In this document: in pieces, positions 9,456 to 18,990 of the stretch
Numbering within the stretch: position 1 is the stretch's first letter
Layout of the letters: every line of letters starts with the position of its first letter
Source: Asparagopsis taxiformis
Lineage: Eukaryota > Rhodophyta > Florideophyceae > Bonnemaisoniales > Bonnemaisoniaceae
Direction of reading: 5' to 3'
Assembly: GCA_030407315.1 (NCBI GenBank)
Contig: JALQPE010002783.1
Coordinates: 1 to 64,000, forward strand
Length of the DNA stretch: 64,000 nt
Notes under the pieces: model-generated
Told to the model about the DNA's origin: nothing
Databases searched by the model: none
Seen by the model: only the letters and a program-made list of their open reading frames with translations
Translations under genes and position numbers: made by a program

Positions 9456-10203
9456 AGACGATTTCTGGTGTTGCCATATGGGAATATATGGAAATTGCAT
9501 GGAAATGTTTGTGGCGCATTTTGCTCAGCAGGCGGTGCCAGTACGGAGCCGAGTTTTGGCATACGTACGCCTGGGGGGAACTGGGTTACGATCTTACAGC
9601 GTAAATGTTAGGGCTAGAGAAGTAGAAGTTTTGCTCGAAAGTTTAATTGTGTGACGTAACGGCCTCGCTCCTAGTAACGCGCTATGGTAAAAGACAGTTG
9701 TCCCCGAATCGAGATCCTGAGATATGCTGCTGCACTGCGCGAGATTTTGCACTCATCAATCTCATTTGGCTGTCTTTGCATGCGAACGCCAAGACAGATG
9801 AAAAGCTGCGGCCTCAGCTTAGCTGCAAGCAATTAATCAATTTCGAAAGGCAGTCAGTTGAAGTGAGATATGCCTTTGCAACTAGCACTGCCTGCTTGTC
9901 CAGCACTCCGAGAAGCCATGGTTGTGAAATTCATCGACGATGACGTTTGGTGTGCGCCGTGCAGAACGCAAACCTAACGTCATCTGCGATCAATTTGTAA
10001 TCCTTTGCAAATCGTACCGTTGCTCTCTATATTCTGTGCAGTGGTTCTACAGCAGTGCAGGTATTCTTCATCGGAATGAATGCAGTTCCGTGAGAATAGC
10101 AACACATCGTGGGATATTCTATAAAATGAATGAGCAGAAGTGTCATCAGTGCTATAAATCACCCTTATGCAGATGGGTGATAGCATGGTTGTATGGATGC
10201 GCG
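9456..10203 (+). repeat. Left 748-bp terminal inverted repeat
   Basis: It is the reverse complement of 16944-17691. The only difference I noticed is G versus A in GCGCTATGGTAAAAG near 9688. Identity stops abruptly after GTATGGATGCGCG. Short open frames inside both arms are the same sequence seen twice and are not called as genes. Confidence 0.93.
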
Positions 10204-10302
10204 GTTGGGATACATTGGGTATAAATGTTTGAAAATGAAGACCCTGGTCGTGAACGAAAGAGCAGTTGATGAACAGGGGGAAGAAAAGTGTTCTATCAAG
10301 AA

Positions 10303-11451
10303 ATGACCCGAGTTCGTACACAAAGACAACATACCGTTTCCCGTTCGAGAACGAAGACGGGGACCTGCCTTTTGGCCGTAACAACATGTAGTGTCATGAA
10401 AGCGCCTATGATTTCGGCAATGATGTTGAAGGCAGCTGCAGAAGAATACTCTGATTACATGCTCCGTCTTGAGCGAAAGGCAAAAATATATGCTGGAAGA
10501 TTCGACTTACATGAGCTTGACGACTTCGAATGCTTGCGAAGGTTCAGATTTGGAAAGGTGGAGTTGAACAGGATTCTATATGCAATGGGCTGGCAGGGAA
10601 TTATTCTGAAAACGGAGAGAGGGGAGTACAAAGCCACTGGAACAGAGGCATTCTGTTTGCTGCTCCGACGTCTCAGCTCACCTTGCATTTGGAGAGATCT
10701 CGAGGAAGAGTTTCATAGATCTTCTACAGCGCTATGTGAGATATTCTACTTTGCTCTGGAACTATTTCATGAAGAATTCAAAACTTTGGTGACCTCGTTC
10801 TGTTCTTCGTTCATACAGGAAAGAAGTAATATGTATGCTTCAAAGGTTCATGAATCTGGGGCACCACTAGATAGCTGCGTGGGTTTTATAGATGCCACTA
10901 ACATATACATATCGAGGCCGAAGGGAAGCATGCAAAGAGCAACTTACAATGGCCACAAACGACGAAATTGTATTAAATTTCAAGCGATGACGCTTCCAGA
11001 TGGGCTTATTTTCAACGTATTTGGTCCTATCGAAGGCCGCCGTCATGACATTATTCTGTTTCGCAATTCAGAACTTGAACAGAGTCTTCAGCAATCGCTT
11101 ATGGTGCATGGAAGGCAATTCTACGTTTATGCGGATTCAGCATACGTTTTGAGGCCTTATATGATGGTAGGATTTCGGCAGCCATATATCTTTGAGGAGG
11201 AAGCACTATTCAACAAAAGAATGGCTTCCGCGCGCATATCTGTAGAATGGGCGTTTCATGAAGTTAAGAAATACTTCACGCATTTAGACTATCCACGCAA
11301 ATTGCGAGTGGGAATGTCTCCGGTTGGACTTTGGTACATATGTGCATGTGTTTTGACTAACTTCCATACCTGCATATATGGATCACAAACAAGTCTATAC
11401 TTCGATTGTAGCCCCCCCACCATAGAAGAGTACATTTCGATGAGTGATTAG
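10303..11451 (+). CDS. Harbinger-type DDE transposase
   Basis: 382 residues from the ATG at 10303. The frame is open from a GTG at 10288, and a later Met near 10396 is a possible alternative start. The second half is the DDE endonuclease domain of the Harbinger family. Candidate catalytic residues are Asp197 (GFIDATN), Asp278 (YADSAY) and Glu315 (SVEWAFHEVK), with the intervening RRNCIKFQ and GPIEGRRHD blocks typical of the family. The frame is uninterrupted and all three acidic residues are present, so the enzyme may be functional. It would cut and rejoin the element ends in the nucleus, working with the DNA-binding protein encoded on the other strand at 15243-16719. Confidence 0.88.
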   Translation: MTRVRTQRQHTVSRSRTKTGTCLLAVTTCSVMKAPMISAMMLKAAAEEYSDYMLRLERKAKIYAGRFDLHELDDFECLRRFRFGKVELNRILYAMGWQGIILKTERGEYKATGTEAFCLLLRRLSSPCIWRDLEEEFHRSSTALCEIFYFALELFHEEFKTLVTSFCSSFIQERSNMYASKVHESGAPLDSCVGFIDATNIYISRPKGSMQRATYNGHKRRNCIKFQAMTLPDGLIFNVFGPIEGRRHDIILFRNSELEQSLQQSLMVHGRQFYVYADSAYVLRPYMMVGFRQPYIFEEEALFNKRMASARISVEWAFHEVKKYFTHLDYPRKLRVGMSPVGLWYICACVLTNFHTCIYGSQTSLYFDCSPPTIEEYISMSD

Positions 11452-11550
11452 TACAAATCTGTGCTGGTAGACAAAACTAATGGAAACATAGTGAAAATGT
11501 AAAGCTCTAGCATCACAATCTGACGTCCATGATGAAATTTTACTTTCCAT

Positions 11551-13250
11551 TCATTTCATAGGCTTGATGGATCGGATCACAATACCGCTATACTCAAATT
11601 GTTTGCCTTCCTTCAACTCTATTGCTCCTCTCCCCGGCAGGAATCCCATTCGAAAGTTGGGAACAACCTCATCCTCGTCACTGCTTTCAGAATTAGTGGA
11701 TGACTTTCCCAGCGCCTGGCCCGAATGAAGTTCGGGCACGCGTTTGGTTTGTTCAGGGAGCGCTGATGATGCAAAATTTGATGACAAATCCATTGTAATT
11801 CGTTGCTGAGGACGAGATGATATATCTGGAACAAGCGCACTGACGTCTTCTTGACTTCCCGTACGCTGCGCAGCAGTGTCATCGGGATGTTCATTTGTGA
11901 TCGATACAGGTGTTTCCGCATCTTCTCGGGTAGGCCGAGTGAACAGAGACCGAAATTTTGATGAACTTGCAGCTGCCGTATTGGTGAAAGGTGCCTTGTT
12001 GTTAAGTTTGCGGTCAGCAAGATCCCGGAAAAGAAACATATCCTGGAACAGAAGTTCTGTCTCAAATTTTTCTACAATTGCAGCTCGGAAGCAGGTTCCG
12101 CTAAACTATTACGTCGCGCAGCAACAACAACATTTCTTGCTGCAACATAAGCATCGCGTGTTTCGCGGTGTTTTCGCATCCCTTCCTCATTAAATCGCAA
12201 GGCAGCTTCTAGGCGTTGCTTGAAACGAGGAAGCAGGCGATCCAAAGCCCAAAAACATCGACGTGTGGCCGTTTTAGGACGTACCTTGCGGTTGATATCC
12301 GATAAATACATGATAGTGGATAAAAGAGTATGGTATTGAAAGTCGTCCAGAACAATTTTGACAACTGGGAAGTGGAGGTCCATCTGTACACGGGGAAGAT
12401 GCTTGAGGGCTTTGAGCTTTTCATCTCTTCCAGGAAAAGCATATGCCAATGCAGGGCTTTTAGTAATGGCAATTCGCAATTCACCGTCCGTTGGTTCAAT
12501 AGCTTGTCGGGAACATTCTCGAACGAGACCAGCCCATTGACCTCTTCTTCTTGTCGAATTTGGGTCAAGAATCCATGACTTTAAATCATTACTAGAATTT
12601 CCCGGCTCCCAGTTTAAAACCAAGCCACGCATATATAGTACTTTATGTACAATTGGAGAGGATGAATCTTCAATGAAAACTGGTTTCCAGAGATGATTTG
12701 TAGAATATACTCGAAGAGAATCCATTCCAAGGGTCGCAGTATAAGGCCTTTCTCGGACGCTACTTGCATCTTCGTATTGAATGACGACATTTTCGACGTC
12801 GATTTGAATATTGTCGACAATTTCGGTGACCACCCTGCATGTGAATCGCCAGCCCCAACGGGCGACACGACTAGAAGTTAGTGGCGCGTCATTGGCATAA
12901 AATGCGGTATCATCAGCAGCAGTGGAAGGATCGGAGGAATCAGCCGAGCGCACAGACGACTTTGCATCACGGACAGCTTCATCTGTGGCGAGCTTTGCTG
13001 CTTTGAGGCGACGCTCACGAAGTTCAAGGGCGGTCTGGTCACCGTCAGTGACTGGGGAAGCGACGACAGTGACGTCATGCATAAAAATGCGTGCAGGAGC
13101 AGAGCGCTAAGTCTTCCACGGCACTTCAAGGCGTAGAATCCCGATGTACCTGCAGTTACAGTGACGGGAAGATCGAGACCTACCGTTTTGAACTGAACGG
13201 CCAGTGCATCCGGACGGAGGCACAAATGAGTGAGTTCGAGAGCTCCGCGT
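11551..13250 (-). pseudogene. Captured, decayed N-terminal piece of VPS13
   Basis: The minus strand encodes VPS13-like sequence in changing frames. At the 5' side are ALELTHLCLRPDAL and GLDLPVTVTAG. After a one-base shift come YIGILRLEVPWKT, an in-frame TAG, then RSAPARIFMHDVTVVASP. The next open part (12072-13082) reads on through a charged linker, RWGWRFTCRVVTEIVDNIQI and LRVYSTNHLWKP. A further frame change near 12072 leads into AAIVEKFETELLFQD and a Ser-rich tail ending at 11551. VPS13 is a very long lipid-transfer protein at membrane contact sites; only the chorein-type N-terminal region is present. Shifts and a stop make it a pseudogene, although the 336-codon open stretch could still be translated. 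It lies inside the DNA transposon. Confidence 0.85.
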
Positions 13251-13726
13251 CAGACGCCCACGAAAGCTGATACCGACCGTGACCGGATCAGCTCAGTTCT
13301 GGATCCGTCACGCCTGACACTATCTTCGTCACGTTATTCTCATATTCACCACACAGATTGGTACAACCACATAATCGCTGCTGCGTTGTACCTATCCGCA
13401 ACTTAAGATAGCTACATGCCTAACCGCTAATCCTTCTTCACATTTCTTATCAGTCCACTCCAAGCGCTCAGTCTCCCAGTCCTTCTTTGGCCACAGTGCC
13501 AGAGCTAATACCCAAGACGAGGCGCCGAAGCAGCAACCCGGCGGTGGCCACCGCCGGTACAATGCGCGATCCATATACAACTTTGGCCTCTTTGGGCAGA
13601 CGAGCAAACTCTGGCCTCCGCGTCTCATCACTTACCGATGGCGACTGTAATCAGCCAAAAAAAAGCTTTCTCGCAAGAATTCCTTCGCCTCATTTAGTCG
13701 CCAACGCACAGCTAGGATCGGTTCTC

Positions 13727-14813
13727 TCTTCCGCTCAGAACATATAACTCTGGTTCGTCTCTATTTCGATCGCGCTGCAGCCCACGACACTGTTGATGAA
13801 CTTGGGGAGCTCGGCCTGTGACAATTCAAAAACCTCAATGAAAATCAATCTTCATTTCAGCGTACCTTCTCCGATAATGTTCGCCGCTGTGATGACATGC
13901 TGCGTGTCATCTGCTTCATCATATCAGAGATTGACCGAACCCCCAATTTAATTCAGGCCCCCTCTTCCTGAAATGCTCCAGGCAACATGCCTACTTTCCG
14001 TCTTGACGATCTTAATGCACACCTCGCAAGTCTTGAGCATTCTTTGGTAGAAATGAACGGGAACACTGAAGCCCTTACCTCCCAGTACAACGAAACCGTT
14101 GAGTTGCGCTGTGTCCTAGAGCGTACTGCAGAGTTCTTCCGATCTGCTCGGCAAATTCAAGATCCTTCGCTTCCTAACTCTGCTACAACGAAAGTTCCCG
14201 GTTCTGGACTCATTTCAGATGTGATGAACAAGATATCTGCGCTATCAGATACTCCTACCATTGTTGTAGATGACTATGCTGATGCATCTCCGTCTTCCTT
14301 TGGTGCCGGAATAGGTATACATCAAACGAAGCGTAGCCAGTCAAGCCTCCTGTCTTTCTTTACAGGTACTATCTCAAGGGAAAAATTTCCGCATTTGAGC
14401 ACATTCTGTTCCGAGCAACTCACAGGAATTGTATTGTGCGTTATGCCGATGTCGACGAGAAACTTATTGATCCCGATACCAAGGAGGAGACTGAAAAGAG
14501 CGTGTTCATGGTCTTCTTCTCCGGTTCTGCGGTCAGAATGAAAGTAGCAAAGATTTATGACGCGTTCAATGCGAACTGCTACTCTGTCCCAGAGGATCAT
14601 GCAAGCCAGATGGCTGCTTTCAACAAATGCAAAAATCTTCTAAATGAACTTGAGGCAATCATGTATTCCAGTTCTTCTCACAGACTCGACATCCTCCGAG
14701 ATGTTAGTCAAAAGATTTGTCATGGCGTGAAAAAGTTAAACGAGACATGGGTATCTTCAACACTCTTTTCATTTGAATTTGTTCACCTATTGCAGGAGTG
14801 TAAATGTCCGTGA
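13727..14813 (+). pseudogene. Captured, decayed N-terminal piece of V-ATPase subunit a
   Basis: The reading begins FRSEHITLVRLYF, continues AAAHDTVDELGELGL, meets a TGA, and resumes QFKNLNENQSSFQRTF and NVRRCDDM. This is the start of the V-ATPase 100-kDa subunit a. After another TGA near 13971 the frame from 13987 gives LNAHLASLEHSLVEMN and RCVLERTAEFF. A frame change near 14400 joins ISREKFPHL to EHILFRATHRNCIVRYADVDE. The piece ends near ETWVSS at about 14750. Only the cytoplasmic N-terminal domain is present; the membrane domain that moves protons is missing. Two stops and a frameshift mark it as a pseudogene. Its strand is opposite to the VPS13 piece, so the two were probably captured separately. 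Confidence 0.85.
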
Positions 14814-14819
14814 CGACCT

Positions 14820-15242
14820 GGATGATGAGGAGAGGCGCAATGAAGCACTGCCGATTTCGTTCATCACTGCGCGACATGTTTTTACAGCTTTAACGTAGTG
14901 CGTTTAGTATGGAAAAAAATGGATGGATACGCTTCTAGCTGAGTTCAACATCTTTCAGGTTTATGAATATGTATGTGAGCTTCCCTTCCCCTCTTGAATA
15001 CGGATCCAAACTCAATATTTTATCTATCTGCTATAAGTATAAGTTATGGCATTTCACAAAACATAAGCCTGAAGTTGGTTCGTTTTCTGCGTTTGAATGG
15101 AACTACATCCAAGAACTACAGTCATGACAAGAGAAATCAAAACATGCTGATGAAGGGTGGTTCCAAGAAGGGTTTACTTAGGTATCGAAGGGATCTAAAA
15201 CGGTAGATGCGATGTAAGAAATCCAAAAAACCTTCATTAAGC
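14820..15242. other. Unassigned internal transposon sequence
   Basis: It lies between the V-ATPase piece and the DNA-binding-protein gene. One short open stretch near 14990-15110 contains WHFTKHKPEVGSFSAFEW, which looks coding-like but which I do not recognise. It may be a third captured fragment. Confidence 0.3.
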
Positions 15243-15935
15243 CTACAGCTTGCGCATAAGGATATCTCGGAAGGCCTTACGATCTTCGGCATCCGCAGCT
15301 TCTCGCGCTGCCTGAGCAGCAGCTCTCAGCTTTCTCTCGTCAGCTTCAGCTTTTTGCTGAGCTACATGTGCTGCAAGCTTCTCTTTCTCTAGCTCTATTT
15401 TCTTATATTCTAGATCTATTTCTGCTTCTGATTTCTTGCCACTTTGTTGCTGCGATTCATGTTTTGCTCTCTCGAACTGCAGGATGTCCCTTTCATGCGC
15501 CAGCCGGTCCTCACGATATTTTCTTTCCGCTATGTTATTTTCAGCTTCCATTGAGAGTCTCTTTGCATCTCTCTCGTCTTGTATTGTTGACAGTCTCAAT
15601 TGGTTTGCTTGGAAGTTTTCCATACTTATGAACAGTGAGGAAAACTCGTCTTGTTCCCTTCCCCGTTTCAATCCTCTTCGGCGAGTTATATCGACCTCAT
15701 TGTCGACAATTATTTCTTGACTTGGAGGGCCGGCAGAATGCTCTCCGATTGAATGGTCCCGTGCCATCATGTTTTGGACAGCCTGCGAGCGTCTCGTTAT
15801 CGCCATTGCACAAACTTCTGAGCCTCCAGCTTCAACCTCTTCTCGACACCTCTCTTCCCGTTCCTGCCTGTCTTTCCGCCTTTTTCTGGTTGATATCATC
15901 TCGTATTTTGCTGCACAAACTGAGATATTTTTCAA
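15243..15935 (-). CDS. C-terminal coiled-coil part of transposon DNA-binding protein
   Basis: A 230-codon frame follows the DNA-binding part and overlaps its end by about 100 bases in another frame. It is rich in Glu, Arg, Lys, Gln and Ala. A long predicted coiled coil runs from about residue 110 (QLRLSTIQDERDAKRLSMEA) to the end (AEDRKAFRDILMRKL). Transposon proteins of this kind usually carry the Myb-like domain and a coiled-coil tail in one chain. The split therefore looks like a single frameshift within 15832-15935 rather than two genes (inference). Its first Met is not a reliable start. Confidence 0.6.
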   Translation of the reverse strand: MKNISVCAAKYEMISTRKRRKDRQEREERCREEVEAGGSEVCAMAITRRSQAVQNMMARDHSIGEHSAGPPSQEIIVDNEVDITRRRGLKRGREQDEFSSLFISMENFQANQLRLSTIQDERDAKRLSMEAENNIAERKYREDRLAHERDILQFERAKHESQQQSGKKSEAEIDLEYKKIELEKEKLAAHVAQQKAEADERKLRAAAQAAREAADAEDRKAFRDILMRKL

Positions 15936-16719
15936 TCGTTAAATCGTCGCTGTCTACCGGGTTATCTCCTTTCTCGAAGCGAGACATGTTGTTATTAAAC
16001 CTATCTCTGCAATGAGTCGTATCCGTTTTCCACATTTCCAGTCTTCTATTTCGGTTTCTACCTCTGAAGCTTGACCTCATCTCGAGGTCTTCCTTGATAG
16101 TCTCTCTGAACAACTCAGATCCATTGAGGCTTTTTGCCACTCCCTCAAATGCAGCAATGACTCTTCCACGGTTTGCGACATGTGCTTTCTGGTGCAACAC
16201 TTCCTCCATAAGTATAACATCCAATTCTGTGCTGAAACGCCGCTGCTTTTTACGCTTCTGCTTATTTCCAACGGTTCGTAGCGATTCCACATCGCTTTCG
16301 TCGTTTACAACCAAAACCTCTTCTGCTTCCCTTGGAATCACAGCTCCAGCATCTGCACAATGTATAGTTGAATTTACAGTCCTGTTTGCAGCTGTAGATT
16401 CACTGAGACTGCTTACGAGGAACACACTTTGGTCTAATGCTTCCGTTTGAGGACAATGGAGTCGGTTCGGTTGCCTGACAGATACAGTTCCATCATTAGT
16501 ATTGTCCAGCACTTCTTCATCCATAAACAAATATGGTTCACCATAGTATCCCGCATATTGAACAGTTGTCTTTCCTCTTGATTCATTCAGTACTACAGGA
16601 TTGGTACAATACGAATGTCCTTCACTTTCAATCTGTCCTCCAGGTTCTTCGTTTACCAAGTCGGAAACCTTAATTTGGCGTTTTCCATAGTTTTCCATCT
16701 CCTTCACCGTCATTAGCAT
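15832..16719 (-). CDS. Myb/SANT-like DNA-binding protein of the Harbinger element
   Basis: From the first ATG the frame gives 295 residues; it is open a little further upstream. The middle is acidic and low in complexity. Near the C-terminus a basic stretch (KQKRKKQRRFSTELD) opens a Myb/trihelix-like domain: LDVILMEEVLHQK, VIAAFEGVAKSLN, a basic segment RGRNRNRRLE, then CRDRFNNNMSRFEKGD. PIF/Harbinger elements need such a protein to bring the transposase to the terminal repeats and into the nucleus. The chain probably continued into the coiled-coil frame at 15243-15935 before a frameshift. Without that tail the element may be partly defective. Confidence 0.7.
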   Translation of the reverse strand: MLMTVKEMENYGKRQIKVSDLVNEEPGGQIESEGHSYCTNPVVLNESRGKTTVQYAGYYGEPYLFMDEEVLDNTNDGTVSVRQPNRLHCPQTEALDQSVFLVSSLSESTAANRTVNSTIHCADAGAVIPREAEEVLVVNDESDVESLRTVGNKQKRKKQRRFSTELDVILMEEVLHQKAHVANRGRVIAAFEGVAKSLNGSELFRETIKEDLEMRSSFRGRNRNRRLEMWKTDTTHCRDRFNNNMSRFEKGDNPVDSDDLTIEKYLSLCSKIRDDINQKKAERQAGTGREVSRRG

Positions 16720-16943
16720 GTAAATGTCAATCCACGCCTTCCTTTCAGTCCCCTCCAACGCAATTCAATGGTGCCCTCTACAACCAGATATTCTTCTCTT
16801 CCATTCGTTTGCCTCTTATAACTTTCCGAATAACGAGCGCTGTATTGGATTCGGGATCTGAAAGTGTATTTGCAAACATGTTCCTATGTGCTATTGAAAA
16901 TTATGGGTTCATCTGGATTCTCCCTCATTCTACCCTTTCCAAA

Positions 16944-17691
16944 CGCGCATCCATACAACCATGCTATCACCCATCTGCATAAGGGTGATTTATAGCACTG
17001 ATGACACTTCTGCTCATTCATTTTATAGAATATCCCACGATGTGTTGCTATTCTCACGGAACTGCATTCATTCCGATGAAGAATACCTGCACTGCTGTAG
17101 AACCACTGCACAGAATATAGAGAGCAACGGTACGATTTGCAAAGGATTACAAATTGATCGCAGATGACGTTAGGTTTGCGTTCTGCACGGCGCACACCAA
17201 ACGTCATCGTCGATGAATTTCACAACCATGGCTTCTCGGAGTGCTGGACAAGCAGGCAGTGCTAGTTGCAAAGGCATATCTCACTTCAACTGACTGCCTT
17301 TCGAAATTGATTAATTGCTTGCAGCTAAGCTGAGGCCGCAGCTTTTCATCTGTCTTGGCGTTCGCATGCAAAGACAGCCAAATGAGATTGATGAGTGCAA
17401 AATCTCGCGCAGTGCAGCAGCATATCTCAGGATCTCGATTCGGGGACAACTGTCTTTTACTATAGCGCGTTACTAGGAGCGAGGCCGTTACGTCACACAA
17501 TTAAACTTTCGAGCAAAACTTCTACTTCTCTAGCCCTAACATTTACGCTGTAAGATCGTAACCCAGTTCCCCCCAGGCGTACGTATGCCAAAACTCGGCT
17601 CCGTACTGGCACCGCCTGCTGAGCAAAATGCGCCACAAACATTTCCATGCAATTTCCATATATTCCCATATGGCAACACCAGAAATCGTCT
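16944..17691 (-). repeat. Right 748-bp terminal inverted repeat
   Basis: Reverse complement of 9456-10203. The outer end AAATCGTCT abuts the ATT duplication. The near-identity of arms this long points to recent transposition or to gene conversion between them. Confidence 0.93.
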
Positions 17692-17694
17692 ATT

Positions 17695-18081
17695 GCGTAC
17701 CAATGATAAACTGCCTTTGAGGTTTAGGGGAACGATTCCAATCACTAGTGTGTAAGTAAGTGTGTGCGTGTGTGGGTAAACGTTGAGGAATGTTAGATTT
17801 CCTTCAGCATTGATTTCCACCACAGAATATAATATTGGGACATCGCGACTGAGTGGATGGGTGGATGGGCGGAAAGCTGATGGGTTTGTTCCGCTCTCGA
17901 GAGCATATTCAGTTCGGACTGCTCAGAAAACAGCCAGTAGTCATCCATGACTCACTCGCGAGTCCGGTGTATATCGTTTACACGTCTATATATGTATATA
18001 TGTACACCTATACCTACCTTCTGTTCTCTTCGTATGTCCATCTCCTGCAGCTGCTTGCAAGCTGCCGTGTTCCCAAAGTGC
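17695..18081. other. Unassigned spacer
   Basis: It includes a TG-rich run (about 17750-17775) and an alternating TA-rich run (about 17985-18005). No gene is seen; it should hold the 3' end signals of the TIR gene that follows. Confidence 0.4.
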
Positions 18082-18990
18082 TCAGTCTTCCAACGCCGCC
18101 TGGATCGCGTCCACTAACTCATCAATTAGCTTGTCGCGACCGTCCTTCATCCCAACCGAATCTTCGTTGGTGACGCCACCAACATTCTTCACGCCCACCC
18201 ACTTGCACAGTTGCTGCAGACCCTCGAACACTTCCTCTAGAGACAACTCACCGTTGACCAGCCTGTGCGCAAACGCGCGACTGGGGGCGAATGCTGGACA
18301 ACCATTGGTATTGGTCCTCCAGAACAGTGAAGGATCTGTACAGCTGGCGCGGCTGAGACGATAGAAAAACGGGATTAGTTTGGGCGGGCATTGACCGGTT
18401 TGGGATGCGGATTGGACGCGATACAGAAATGTGAAGAGCTCGAGAATGGGCCATTTCTTGGCTATAAACTCGTCGGACAGAACGAAGACGGCGACAGGGG
18501 TGGAGACCATTGCTGCTGACAGAGCTGAGGGAACATGTGAGCCGGGGGCCATATCCATCTTGTCGACGAAAGCGGGAATGTTAAGACGGGCGAGCTTTTG
18601 GCGGAGTGGAATGGCAATTGAAAATTTGTCCTCGCCAGCATGACTGATGAAGACGGAAAAGGGAGGGGGGCGGGAAGTTGTGGACGTAGTGCGCACGATA
18701 TCAGCAGCCTGCTGGGACAGGGAAGGTGCAGAGGCAGAGTTGAAGGAATGGTTTGGAATAGGGTCTGGGGCTGGGAAGTGATGCTTTGCGGCAGGGACTG
18801 TGAATCTGCTACGGTTTAGACTAGTATTGGGCGTGGTGGTACGCTGGAAGATGGGAAACGAGTGACATTTGGTGGAGGAGGAGTGAGTAATGGAATGGGC
18901 TGGCAGTGCTAGAGAAGAAGTGGGTAAATGGACGAAAGTGAGGTGGTATGCGACAGCTAGTCGGCGCGCCAGCGCAGTGGAAGGGGGCAT
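18082..18990 (-). CDS. TIR-domain protein, copy 1
   Basis: 302 residues. The N-terminal 110 are Ser/Thr/Pro-rich with a hydrophobic stretch near residues 10-30 that could be a targeting or anchor segment. A TIR domain starts at FSVFISHAGEDK (111-122). The BB-loop-like part is FVDKMDMAPGSH. Ser/Ala-rich AAMVSTPVAVFVLSDEF leads to KKWPILEL, where Glu184 aligns with the catalytic glutamate of NAD-cleaving TIR domains such as plant TIRs and SARM1. The C-terminal tail (CKWVGVKN, DELVDAIQAALED) is shared with copy 2. No NB-ARC, LRR or SAM domain is present. By family knowledge a TIR with this Glu may be an NADase acting in stress or immune signalling; the partner is unknown. The frame is intact and has no visible intron. 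Confidence 0.85.
   Translation of the reverse strand: MPPSTALARRLAVAYHLTFVHLPTSSLALPAHSITHSSSTKCHSFPIFQRTTTPNTSLNRSRFTVPAAKHHFPAPDPIPNHSFNSASAPSLSQQAADIVRTTSTTSRPPPFSVFISHAGEDKFSIAIPLRQKLARLNIPAFVDKMDMAPGSHVPSALSAAMVSTPVAVFVLSDEFIAKKWPILELFTFLYRVQSASQTGQCPPKLIPFFYRLSRASCTDPSLFWRTNTNGCPAFAPSRAFAHRLVNGELSLEEVFEGLQQLCKWVGVKNVGGVTNEDSVGMKDGRDKLIDELVDAIQAALED

Larger units (their letters stand above)
9456..17691. mobile_element. PIF/Harbinger-like transposon with captured host-gene pieces
   Basis: The 8236-bp element begins AGACGATTTC and ends with the reverse complement. It is flanked by the 3-bp direct repeat ATT (9453-9455 and 17692-17694). The ends are 748-bp inverted repeats with one mismatch noticed. 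Inside are a DDE transposase (plus strand), decayed pieces of VPS13 (minus) and of V-ATPase subunit a (plus), and a Myb/trihelix-like DNA-binding protein (minus). PIF/Harbinger elements encode exactly this pair of transposase and DNA-binding protein and make 3-bp duplications. The usual duplication is TTA or TAA, so ATT is atypical. The gene cargo resembles that of 'Pack'-type elements (inference). Confidence 0.85.

Noticed and set aside
9647..10224. Two open frames of 94-98 codons in the left Harbinger arm, repeated in the right arm
   Set aside because: They lie wholly in the inverted repeats and show no domain. The repetition reflects the repeat, not independent conservation of a protein.
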